The notes below the pieces were generated by a model, which saw nothing but the letters and a program-made list of their open reading frames with translations, made no database searches and was not told the origin of the DNA. From JAHFLQ01 sp964432465 (GTDB lineage Bacteria; Patescibacteriota; Minisyncoccia; UBA6257; WO2-44-18), in assembly GCA_964432465.1 (NCBI GenBank), contig CAYSNI010000007.1, positions 1 to 8,291 of the forward strand: DNA of 8,291 nt, given 5' to 3'. The first letter of the stretch is position 1. Every line of letters begins with the position of its first letter. This document shows, piece by piece, positions 1 through 6,882 of the stretch. The position numbers were made by a program, and so were the translations under genes.

Positions 1-32
1 TTACGTTGAAAGGGACAAGCTTTTCCATTAAG

Positions 33-3000
33 ATGATGAGGATGTTAAAGGGTCTAAAGCAATTTAATCTTCCCGAGATAGAGGAGAAAGTGCTGAAGTT
101 CTGGAAGGAAGCCCAGATTTTCCAAAAAACGCTGGACGCGCGAAAGAAGGATAAGCCCTTCAGGTTTTTTGAGGGACCGCCAACGGCGAACGGCCGACCG
201 GGTTTGCACCACGTTCTTGCCCGGGCGTTTAAAGATATCGTTTGTCGCTACAAAACAATGCGTGGATATTTTGTTTCTCGTCGCGCGGGGTGGGATACTC
301 ACGGATTGCCGGTAGAGATAGAGGTGGAGAAAAAACTTGGCCTGAAAAATAAGCAAGAGATAGAAAAATTTGGAATTGCCGAATTTAATCAGCAGGCGAA
401 AAATTCCGTCTGGACTTATAAAAGTGACTGGGAAAAACTCACTGAACGTATCGGCTTCTGGTTGGATTTCGATCAGCCATACGTCACCTACGACAATAAA
501 TACATTGAATCGCTTTGGTGGGTCTTCAGCGAAATAGAGAAGCGCGGGCTTCTAAATAAATTGCATAAGATCGTACCCTGGTGTCCACGTTGTCAGACGC
601 CGCTTTCTAATCATGAACTGGGTCAGCCGGGAGCTTACCGATCCGTTAAAGACCCGTCCGTTTATGTGAAATTTAAGTTGAAAAAAGGAGAATCGCTTCT
701 AGTCTGGACCACCACGCCGTGGACCTTACCAGCCAACGTCGCGGTAGCGGTGAATCCCAAGCTTACTTATACGAAATTTAAAATCGGGGATGAGTATGTC
801 TGGTCATACAGCACGCCGCCAAAAGTTGAGGGCGTAGAAATGGAAGTAGTGGAGAAAATTTCCGGGAAAAAACTGGTAGGGAAGAAGTATGAGCCGTTGT
901 TCAAATTACCAATTACCAATTACCAATTACCCAATTACGAAGTAATTGCTGCCGACTTCGTCTCCACGGAAGAAGGTACGGGCCTTGTACATATCGCGCC
1001 GGCATATGGCGAGGACGACCTTAGGGTAGCTGGCAACGGACCCATCCCGATCACTATTGATGACGCGGGAATAATGGCGAAAGGGTTCCCGGGTGCCGGA
1101 CGGTTTATTAAGCAGGCGGATGATGACATCATTGCCGATCTTGAGAAAAGGAATTTTATTTATGTAAGCGGCGTAATTGAGCATGAGTATCCATTCTGCT
1201 GGCGGTGTAGTACGCCGCTGATTTATTTTGCTCGCAAGTCCTGGTTTATTGAGATTAGTAAGTTGAACAAAGAGATGCTCGCCGCGAACCAGAAGATTAA
1301 TTGGATTCCGGAGCATATTAAAGAAGGCCGATTTGGCGAGTGGTTGAAAGATCCAAAGGACTGGTCCATCGCCCGCAATCGATACTGGGGAACCCCTTTG
1401 CCTATCTGGGAGTGCGAAAAAAATGATGGGCATCGAAGATTTGTCGGTTCTTTGGCTGAACTTAATAAGTACGCCTTTAACCAGAATCGATATTTTATAG
1501 CCAGACATTGCGAAGGTGAGCATAATGTCGACGGTATCATCTCCGGCTCGGAGGGGAGTGGCAACGCCCCCAAGCTCACAAAGAAGGGCTTGGTCCAGGC
1601 TGAGAAACTTGCGGCGGATCTGAAAAAGAAAAAAATTGATGTGATTTATGCTTCGCCGCTAAAGCGCACAATGGAAACCGCGAAAATCATTTCTAAAGCC
1701 ACGGGCGTTGAAGTAATAACAGATAAGCGTCTTGTAGAAATAGATTTTGGCTCATTGAACGGAGTATCTGTTAAAAAATATCTCGGTTTTTTTGCCAACC
1801 AATTGGAAAGATTCGTGAAGGCACCGCCCGGCGGCGAGACGCTTATGGCCGTGAAGGAGCGCATGATGAATTTTTGGCAGGAAGTTAACGCAAAACATCA
1901 CGGAAAAAATATTTTAATTGTAAGCCATGGCGATCCGATCTGGTTAATGGCGGCCTCGGCGCATGGATTATCGAATGAGGAAGTAGATCAGGAGCCGTAC
2001 CAGGATACGGGAGAGTATCGGGAGGTGGCGTATAATAATTGGCCTTTCAATAAAGAGGGTGAGTTGGATATCCACAGACCTTTTATTGATGAGGTGTTAT
2101 TGAAATGCGCGACCCGCCTATCGGACGGGCAAGAATGCGGCGGAAAGATGAAGCGAATAAAGGAGGTGGCGGATGTGTGGTTTGATTCCGGCGCGATGCC
2201 ATACGCGCAGTGGCACTATCCGTTTGAGAATAAAAAACTAATAGACAGCGGCGCGCAGTTCCCGGCAGACTATATTGCTGAAGGCATGGATCAGACGCGT
2301 GGCTGGTTCTACACTCTTTTAGCAGTCTCCACTCTTCTTAACCGTGGACTGGCTTACCGGAACGTAATTTCCTTTGGCCTCCTTTTGGACAAGAACGGCC
2401 AGAAGATGTCCAAGTCCAAGGGTAACGTGGTGGATCCTTGGGAGATGACTAAGAAATACGGCGCTGATGTGGTTCGTTGGTATTTCTATACAGTAAATCC
2501 GCCTGGCGAGTATAAAAAATTTGATGAGCTGGATCTTGGCAAGACTCTTCGGAAGATTTTTATGTTGGCCTATAATTCCTTCGCGTTTTATCAACTAAAC
2601 AGCGATTCAAAAGGTAAAAGCATTAAGATTTTGGATAAGTGGATTGTCGCGCGCCTGAATCAGGTAATGGTAGAGGCGACGGCTAACTTGGAGAAATATG
2701 AAATCGGCGGAGCGGCAAAATTGATTGAAGATTTAGTAGATGACCTCTCCCGATGGTACATCCGACGCTCTAGAAAGAACGTCTCGCCGAAAACTTTGGC
2801 ATTTGTTTTGGAAGAGATTGCGAAATTAATGGCGCCGTTTGCCCCATTCTTCTCCGAAGCGCTTTATAAATCCTTAGTTGCCGGTAATAAGTTATCAGTT
2901 CATCTTACTGACTGGCCTAAAGCTGACAAAAAAGCGATTGATAAAAAATTACTGGAAGCCATGGTGGAAGTTCGCCGCCTAGCCAGTCTCGGCCTTGCCG

Positions 3001-3455
3001 AGCGTGAGAAAGCGGGAATAAAAGTACGGCAGCCGTTAGCGGTGCTAAAAATAAAAACTAAAAATGAAAAACTAAAAATGGAGAAAGAACTTTTAGAAAT
3101 TCTTAAAGATGAGGTCAACGTAAAAGAGATAGTCTTTGATCCGAAAATTGCGGGAGAATTAGAGTTAGATATAAAGATTACGCCAGAGCTCAAGAATGAG
3201 GGGATTCTTCGTGATCTTTCCCGAGCCGTTCAAGGGTTGCGGCATGACGCTAAGTATCAGCCGAAAGATACAATTGTTCTTATGCTGGAACTGCCCGGGA
3301 ATCTTTTGGGTGCTATTCAGTCTAATGAGGAAGCGCTGAAGAATATGGTTAAGGCGAAGCAGATAGTTTATAAACGGGAGAAGTTTGATGTGGAATTAGA
3401 AACAAAGCTGGACGAACAGGTAGTATGGCTTGCGGTAAGAAAATCAAAGGTATAG
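33..3455 (+). CDS. ileS: Isoleucine--tRNA ligase, type 2, with an inserted histidine-phosphatase domain
   Basis: Charges tRNA-Ile with isoleucine in the cytoplasm. Residues are counted from the in-frame TTG at position 6. The HIGH-type signature is PGLHH at 65-69. AGWDTHGLPVE (94-104) and WTTTPWTLPAN (234-244, editing domain) follow, then GTGLVHIAPAYGEDD (324-338), with zinc-type Cys pairs C193/C196 and C398/C401. WFDSG is at 725-729 and KMSKS at 800-804; an anticodon-binding and C-terminal region completes the protein. The pattern matches the Thermus/archaeal-type enzyme. At about 1149 residues it is longer than usual (roughly 1000-1050), because residues about 493-665 form a separate phosphatase domain. 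Three short repeat-derived insertions also appear. The start is uncertain: TTG at 6 and ATG at 33, 36 and 42 are all in frame, and the frame may extend left of the window. I chose ATG 33 from the family's usual N-terminus; no well-spaced Shine-Dalgarno site decides it. A membrane protein follows 29 bases downstream, probably in the same operon. Confidence 0.96.
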   Translation: MMRMLKGLKQFNLPEIEEKVLKFWKEAQIFQKTLDARKKDKPFRFFEGPPTANGRPGLHHVLARAFKDIVCRYKTMRGYFVSRRAGWDTHGLPVEIEVEKKLGLKNKQEIEKFGIAEFNQQAKNSVWTYKSDWEKLTERIGFWLDFDQPYVTYDNKYIESLWWVFSEIEKRGLLNKLHKIVPWCPRCQTPLSNHELGQPGAYRSVKDPSVYVKFKLKKGESLLVWTTTPWTLPANVAVAVNPKLTYTKFKIGDEYVWSYSTPPKVEGVEMEVVEKISGKKLVGKKYEPLFKLPITNYQLPNYEVIAADFVSTEEGTGLVHIAPAYGEDDLRVAGNGPIPITIDDAGIMAKGFPGAGRFIKQADDDIIADLEKRNFIYVSGVIEHEYPFCWRCSTPLIYFARKSWFIEISKLNKEMLAANQKINWIPEHIKEGRFGEWLKDPKDWSIARNRYWGTPLPIWECEKNDGHRRFVGSLAELNKYAFNQNRYFIARHCEGEHNVDGIISGSEGSGNAPKLTKKGLVQAEKLAADLKKKKIDVIYASPLKRTMETAKIISKATGVEVITDKRLVEIDFGSLNGVSVKKYLGFFANQLERFVKAPPGGETLMAVKERMMNFWQEVNAKHHGKNILIVSHGDPIWLMAASAHGLSNEEVDQEPYQDTGEYREVAYNNWPFNKEGELDIHRPFIDEVLLKCATRLSDGQECGGKMKRIKEVADVWFDSGAMPYAQWHYPFENKKLIDSGAQFPADYIAEGMDQTRGWFYTLLAVSTLLNRGLAYRNVISFGLLLDKNGQKMSKSKGNVVDPWEMTKKYGADVVRWYFYTVNPPGEYKKFDELDLGKTLRKIFMLAYNSFAFYQLNSDSKGKSIKILDKWIVARLNQVMVEATANLEKYEIGGAAKLIEDLVDDLSRWYIRRSRKNVSPKTLAFVLEEIAKLMAPFAPFFSEALYKSLVAGNKLSVHLTDWPKADKKAIDKKLLEAMVEVRRLASLGLAEREKAGIKVRQPLAVLKIKTKNEKLKMEKELLEILKDEVNVKEIVFDPKIAGELELDIKITPELKNEGILRDLSRAVQGLRHDAKYQPKDTIVLMLELPGNLLGAIQSNEEALKNMVKAKQIVYKREKFDVELETKLDEQVVWLAVRKSKV
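904..938 (+). repeat. Heptanucleotide tandem repeat (AATTACC) within ileS
   Basis: There are four exact head-to-tail copies of AATTACC at 904-931, then one extra C and a partial fifth copy (AATTAC, 933-938). It encodes the peptide LPITNYQLPNY in the IleRS editing-domain region, just before the conserved ADFVSTEEGTG block. Seven is not a multiple of three, so losing or gaining one copy would shift the frame of this essential gene. Confidence 0.85.
1482..2000 (+). other. Histidine-phosphatase (PGM-like) domain inside IleRS
   Basis: This in-frame insertion sits between the IleRS strand ending GSLAELNKYA (residues 481-490, counted from TTG 6) and the conserved block that resumes at LDIHRPFIDE (687-696). 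It carries the branch-1 histidine-phosphatase signatures: ARHCEGEHN with R500 and phospho-acceptor H501; YASPLKRTMETA with R554; LVEIDFGSLNG with E578; and VSHGDPI with second histidine H641. All core catalytic positions appear present. The only change in the RHG motif is Cys for Gly (RHC). The family includes phosphoglycerate mutases, SixA-like protein phosphatases and alpha-ribazole phosphatases, so the substrate cannot be read from sequence. Base composition does not obviously differ from the flanking ileS, and no stop or frameshift separates the parts, so the fusion looks like one translated protein. Confidence 0.88.
2109..2135 (+). repeat. Small palindromic insertion within ileS
   Basis: The nine codons between C701 and C711 encode ATRLSDGQE, where IleRS proteins normally have two residues (Cys-x-x-Cys-Gly-Gly). 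The DNA contains a hairpin: CCCGCC (2113-2118), loop TATC, then GGACGGG (2123-2129), with one bulged A. A short palindrome coding for a surplus peptide in a protein loop resembles palindromic-element insertions such as those described in Rickettsia. Confidence 0.55.
3045..3079 (+). repeat. A-rich repeat (CTAAAAAT x3) within ileS
   Basis: The octamer CTAAAAAT occurs at 3045-3052, 3058-3065 and 3072-3079, separated by A-rich spacers (periods of 13 and 14 bases). It encodes the lysine-rich stretch LKIKTKNEKLKME in the C-terminal region of IleRS. The stretch lies between the conserved-looking KVRQPLAV and the ELLEILKDEVNVKE segment, and so looks like an added linker. Confidence 0.55.
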
Positions 3456-3473
3456 GATAGGGTCAGCAATTTG

Positions 3474-3480
3474 AAGGAGG
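3474..3480 (+). promoter_or_regulatory. Ribosome binding site for the small membrane protein
   Basis: AAGGAGG is a near-perfect Shine-Dalgarno sequence lying 4 bases before a GTG codon at 3485. The next in-frame ATG at 3497 is 16 bases away, which is too far, so this site supports the GTG start. Confidence 0.75.
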
Positions 3481-3484
3481 CGTT

Positions 3485-3895
3485 GTGTCTAAAGAGATGG
3501 TCTCCGAAAAGATTGATCATCGGATCCGAAAGGGTCTCGTGATCGCCCTTTTCATCGGTGTTTTTTATGCGGTGCTAGCGGATTTGTATTGCTCGTATTT
3601 TGACGACAGTTTTCGAGCCTACTATGCCATTTTCGGATTTGCCGTCGGGATGTTTACCGGCGCGCTGGTCAAGGCGCGTTATCTTCTGCCGGCTTGGATG
3701 GGTAGCTGTGTCGCAATTATCTTGGCTGGTAACTGGTACTTGAATGATACTGGTAATCCGTGGCCGTTGGCAATTGTTATGTGTATGGTTTTCGGATCGA
3801 ATTTACCGCTCTTCTGGAAGTTGAACAAGATCAAGACCATGCGCAGAGTTGTCGCCAATAGTAAAACGGCTATCCGAAACAAAACTGCTCCCTAG
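3485..3895 (+). CDS. Small four-helix membrane protein, function unknown
   Basis: I do not recognise this 136-residue protein as a named family. It starts at GTG, supported by AAGGAGG four bases upstream. A short charged N-terminus (MSKEMVSEKIDHRIRKG) is followed by about four hydrophobic segments: residues 17-36, 46-63, 68-86 and 93-110. A basic C-terminal tail with several Lys and Arg (112-133) is probably cytoplasmic by the positive-inside rule. No signal-peptidase site, catalytic motif or transport signature is visible. The second segment has glycine spacing (GFAVGMFTGALVKA) typical of helix packing. The gene begins 29 bases after ileS in the same direction, so the two are likely co-transcribed. 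Its TAG stop lies in the loop of the palindromic terminator shared with trpS. Confidence 0.8.
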   Translation: MSKEMVSEKIDHRIRKGLVIALFIGVFYAVLADLYCSYFDDSFRAYYAIFGFAVGMFTGALVKARYLLPAWMGSCVAIILAGNWYLNDTGNPWPLAIVMCMVFGSNLPLFWKLNKIKTMRRVVANSKTAIRNKTAP

Positions 3896-3906
3896 GGAGC
3901 AGTTTT
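3881..3906. terminator. Bidirectional intrinsic terminator between convergent genes
   Basis: This is a perfect 26-base palindrome. Its arms are AAAACTGCTCC and GGAGCAGTTTT around a CTAG centre, with A and T runs at the outer ends, so it forms an intrinsic-terminator hairpin on both strands. It ends the ileS-membrane protein unit on the plus strand and trpS on the minus strand. The TAG stop of the plus-strand gene (3893-3895) lies at its centre, and its last base is the first base of the trpS stop codon complement. Confidence 0.85.
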
Positions 3907-4892
3907 TATATTGTGACGCCGATCCTTTTCCTTATTTCCAGGATTTTTTTCTTCGCGATTTCGTGAGACTTCTTGGATCCGGCGACGAGTATTTTTTTAA
4001 TAGCGGCGGGCTTTAACTTCGCGCGCTTTATGCGGAAAGGTTCAAAATATTCATTAATGACTTCGGCGAGGCGCTTTTTGAAATCGGCATAGCCTTTACC
4101 TGTGAATTCAGCTTCAATTTGGGAAAGCGTTATTCCAGAGAGCGCGGAGTAAATCATCATCAGATTTGATACGGCCATCTTATTTTGCGGATCGTATTTG
4201 ATGCCACTTCCAGAATCGGTGACAGCGGTACGGATTTTTTTCTCAACTGCTTCCGGTGAATCACTCAAGAAAAGGCAGCCGCCTGGGCGCGACTTAGACA
4301 TTTTTTTCGTCGGATCGTCTAGAGACATCACGCGGGGGAGATTAGTGAGGAGTTCTTTCGGTTCGGTGAAGGTTGGGCCAAACTTACTGTTGAATTTTCT
4401 GGCAAGCGTGCGAGTAAGCTCTAAATGCTGAAGTTGATCATCACCAACTGGCACGAAATTTGCATCGTACAATAGGATATCGGCGGCCATCAGCACCGGG
4501 TAGTCAAAAAGCCCCACGTTGTTGTTCTCTTTTTGGTCGGTAGATTTTTCTTTGAACTGAGTCATTCTGCTCAGCTCGCCGAACGGAGTAATTGTGTTTA
4601 AAATCCAGGCTAATTCCGGCGCATGATGGACGCTGGATTGTTGGAAGACGAGAGATTTTTTTGGATCAAGGCCGGCGGCGATATAAGAAGCGGCAAGGTC
4701 AAGAATCTGCCCGGGTTTCTCCTTAGGATTATAGTCTTCGGTGAGAGAGTGGTAGTCAGCGATGAAGAAGTAGCACTGGTATTTACCGGAGTTTTGGAGC
4801 GTGACAAAATTTTTCAGCGCGCCCAAATAGTTACCGAGATGCAGCGGGCCGGTGGGTTGAATTCCGGAAACGAGAATGTCTTTTTTCGCCAT
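3906..4892 (-). CDS. trpS: Tryptophan--tRNA ligase
   Basis: Class Ic synthetase that charges tRNA-Trp in the cytoplasm. The protein is 328 residues long, the usual bacterial length. The HIGH-type motif is PLHLGNYLG at 16-24, and SGIQPTG (9-15) matches the family's conserved N-terminus. DYPVLMAADILLY (130-142) and VGDDQLQHLELTR (149-161) form the active-site region, and KKMSKS is at 196-201. The C-terminal part is the usual helical anticodon-binding domain, ending in a lysine-rich tail. ATG 4892 gives the family-typical start (MAKKDILVSGIQPTG). No Shine-Dalgarno site precedes it; a TATACT box lies so close upstream that the message may be leaderless or nearly so. The gene is separated from RNase J by a terminator and meets the plus-strand membrane gene tail to tail. 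All catalytic motifs look intact. Confidence 0.97.
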   Translation of the reverse strand: MAKKDILVSGIQPTGPLHLGNYLGALKNFVTLQNSGKYQCYFFIADYHSLTEDYNPKEKPGQILDLAASYIAAGLDPKKSLVFQQSSVHHAPELAWILNTITPFGELSRMTQFKEKSTDQKENNNVGLFDYPVLMAADILLYDANFVPVGDDQLQHLELTRTLARKFNSKFGPTFTEPKELLTNLPRVMSLDDPTKKMSKSRPGGCLFLSDSPEAVEKKIRTAVTDSGSGIKYDPQNKMAVSNLMMIYSALSGITLSQIEAEFTGKGYADFKKRLAEVINEYFEPFRIKRAKLKPAAIKKILVAGSKKSHEIAKKKILEIRKRIGVTI

Positions 4893-4903
4893 ATGCTTAT
4901 TTT

Positions 4904-4909
4904 AGTATA
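4904..4909 (-). promoter_or_regulatory. Putative -10 box of trpS, short or absent leader
   Basis: On the minus strand TATACT ends 11 bases before the trpS ATG, predicting a transcription start only about 5 bases upstream of the start codon. No good -35 is seen at 17 bases; the candidate GCTTTT is poor. The absence of a Shine-Dalgarno site fits a nearly leaderless message. This is a weak call based on the -10 alone. Confidence 0.35.
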
Positions 4910-4921
4910 AACGGCGCAATA

Positions 4922-4951
4922 AACCAAAAAGCCCGTGTGGGCTTTTTGGTT
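4922..4951 (-). terminator. Intrinsic terminator after RNase J gene
   Basis: A perfect 13-bp stem (AACCAAAAAGCCC at 4922-4934, GGGCTTTTTGGTT at 4939-4951) with a 4-base loop. On the minus strand the GC-rich core GCCC/GGGC is followed by TTTTT. It lies about 50 bases past the RNase J stop and just upstream of trpS, so trpS needs its own promoter. Confidence 0.8.
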
Positions 4952-4999
4952 GTAGCTGTCGGGATCAGTTACTAAATTCTATTTACTACTTACTAGTGA

Positions 5000-6796
5000 T
5001 TAGATCTCAATAATCACCGGTAAGATCATCGGACGCCGTTTAGTCTTGGTAAACAAGAATTGACCGATCTGATCTCGAATTAAAGTTTTAAGATAATCGG
5101 TTGCCATACCGCTTTTGTCGGTTGGGACGCGGCCAGTAACGCCGCGAATTTTCCGGCGGATCTCGTCCAGCAGCTCCTGATGCTCTTTCAAATAAATGAA
5201 GCCACGAGAAATAATATCAGGATTTTTAAGAATGCGGCCGGTGGTACGGTCGACCGTCAAAATAATCACAATCATGCCTTCTTGAGACAGGGTACGCCTG
5301 TCTCTTAATACCACTTCCTCTACATCGCCGACGCCAAGACCGTCAACCATTACATAGAAGGAAGGAATCTCTTCTTTAGTAATTTCAAAACCATCTTTAG
5401 TTAGTAGGGCGACTTGGCCATTGTCCATCATCTTGGTGCTTTCTTTGGACATGCCAATTTCCTGGGCTAGATTGCAGGCAATCTTGCGGAAGAAATAATA
5501 GCCGTGTACCGGAACAATGTATCTGGCCTTGATTTTCTGGAACACCAACTTCAAATCTTCGGCCTGGCAGTGACCGGAACTATGGATATCCAGGAATTTA
5601 GAATTATACAGCTGGCCAACCTGACGGGCGATATTATCCTGCAGAGATTGAACGCTACGCTCGTTACCCGGAACAACGGACGAGGAAAAGATAACCATAT
5701 CGGTTTCTTTTAAAGTAACTTGGCGGTGTTCGCCGTTGACGATACGCATTAGTCCCGCATTTGGTTCTCCCTGGGAGCCAGTAGTCAGAATCATCACCTT
5801 ATCGTCCTTGTGGCTGTTAATTTCCTCAATCGGAATGATGGTTCCTTTCTTAGGTTTTATGTAGCCAAGATTTTGCGCGATCTGAATATTATCCTTCATT
5901 GATCGTCCATTAAGTGCTACTTTGCGGCCGATTTTTTCCGCGATAGTAATGATTTCTCCTAGGCGAGAGAGAAGGGAAGCGAAAGTGGCCACAATGATGC
6001 GACCTTCGGCGCCCTTAAAAAGTTTTTCCAAATTTTCTTCCACGACTTTCTCCGAAATACCATGTCCTTCACGGATTGAGTTGGTGCTGTCTACAAACGC
6101 GGTGTGGATATCCATTCGGCCGAGTTTATCAAAGATTTCTAGGCCTTTTTCTGTCGGTTTGCCGCTACTGTCAATGTCTAATCGGAAATCACCGAAGTGC
6201 ACCATGTTTCCTGCCGGAGTATTCAGCACGAAACCGAGGCCGTCGGGAATGGTGTGGGCGATATCAAAAAATTCCGCGTTGAAATTTTCGGAGATGCGAA
6301 CTTTATCGCCGTTTTTGACGACTTGGAACTTCAACTTCGGTAAGTTCGGAAATTCGGCAAAGCGACGCTCAATAATTGCCTTTGTCAGAGCGGCGGTGTA
6401 GATAGTTGGGTTGCCAAGCTTTTCAATGATATAAGGAAGCGCATGAATATGGTCATAATGACCGTGCGTGAATATGATGCCGACGACATTCTTCTTACGC
6501 TGCTCCAGATATTCTACGTTTGGAATGATGTAGTCCACGCCAGGGGTTTCTTCCTCGGGGAATTGAATGCCAACGTCGACAACCAAAATCTCGTTCTTAT
6601 ATTCAAAGAAAGAGCAGTTGCGGCCGATTTCTTCCAATCCGCCGAGCGGAACAAAACGAACCGTATCTTGGGTATAGGTTTTAGGCGCTACGGCTGTCGC
6701 CGGTGCGGAGATTGTTTTGACCTTTGAGTGGGTTGAATGACCGGAGGCGGGCCGACTTCTTGAGTGGGCAGGCCGCGGTCTAAAAGATTTTTCCAT
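5000..6796 (-). CDS. rnj: Ribonuclease J (metallo-beta-lactamase/beta-CASP RNase)
   Basis: Cytoplasmic RNase with 5'-3' exo- and endonuclease activity in mRNA decay and rRNA maturation, by family. The core starts at VRFVPLGGLEEIGRNC (residues 46-61). The zinc motif HGHYDH is at 111-116, with further metal ligands H181 (HTIPDG) and D203 (GDFRLD). The beta-CASP part has LTTGSQGEPNAGLMRI (337-352) and SSGHCQAEDL (406-415); PVHGYYFF (429-436) supplies the last metal-ligand histidine, H431. The C-terminal domain (about 475-598) is the usual RNase J tail. At 598 residues it is longer than the typical ~555 because of a 45-residue N-terminal tail rich in Arg, His, Ser and Pro, probably disordered and RNA-binding. 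ATG 6796 is the only ATG before the core, and I see no in-frame GTG between it and the core. The upstream region is very AT-rich without a Shine-Dalgarno site. The gene could be read from its own weak promoter or through from tRNA-Leu. Confidence 0.96.
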   Translation of the reverse strand: MEKSFRPRPAHSRSRPASGHSTHSKVKTISAPATAVAPKTYTQDTVRFVPLGGLEEIGRNCSFFEYKNEILVVDVGIQFPEEETPGVDYIIPNVEYLEQRKKNVVGIIFTHGHYDHIHALPYIIEKLGNPTIYTAALTKAIIERRFAEFPNLPKLKFQVVKNGDKVRISENFNAEFFDIAHTIPDGLGFVLNTPAGNMVHFGDFRLDIDSSGKPTEKGLEIFDKLGRMDIHTAFVDSTNSIREGHGISEKVVEENLEKLFKGAEGRIIVATFASLLSRLGEIITIAEKIGRKVALNGRSMKDNIQIAQNLGYIKPKKGTIIPIEEINSHKDDKVMILTTGSQGEPNAGLMRIVNGEHRQVTLKETDMVIFSSSVVPGNERSVQSLQDNIARQVGQLYNSKFLDIHSSGHCQAEDLKLVFQKIKARYIVPVHGYYFFRKIACNLAQEIGMSKESTKMMDNGQVALLTKDGFEITKEEIPSFYVMVDGLGVGDVEEVVLRDRRTLSQEGMIVIILTVDRTTGRILKNPDIISRGFIYLKEHQELLDEIRRKIRGVTGRVPTDKSGMATDYLKTLIRDQIGQFLFTKTKRRPMILPVIIEI

Positions 6797-6882
6797 TATT
6801 TATAATTATTATTTTTGTAATGTAAGTAAGTTTAAAAGTTATACGACTGTAAACTTTACTAGTGCCGAGAAAGGGATTCCTC

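Noticed and set aside
927..1523. Long minus-strand frame of 198 codons opposite ileS
   Set aside because: It is a shadow of the strongly conserved IleRS frame, has no recognisable domain, and lies entirely within ileS.
1482..2000. Phosphatase segment as a separate gene inserted by assembly error
   Set aside because: The frame is continuous on both sides without a stop or ribosome binding site, and the joins fall at a plausible domain boundary, so a true fusion is the simpler reading. An assembly check is still listed.
5922..6401. Plus-strand frame of 159 codons opposite RNase J
   Set aside because: The RNase J frame carries all metal-binding motifs here; the opposite frame has low-complexity Ser/Arg content and no family features.
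4990..6864. Nine-base direct repeat TTACTAGTG on both sides of the RNase J gene as a target-site duplication
   Set aside because: RNase J is a core gene with matching composition; a 9-mer match in AT-rich spacers is easily due to chance, and no transposase or terminal inverted repeats are present.
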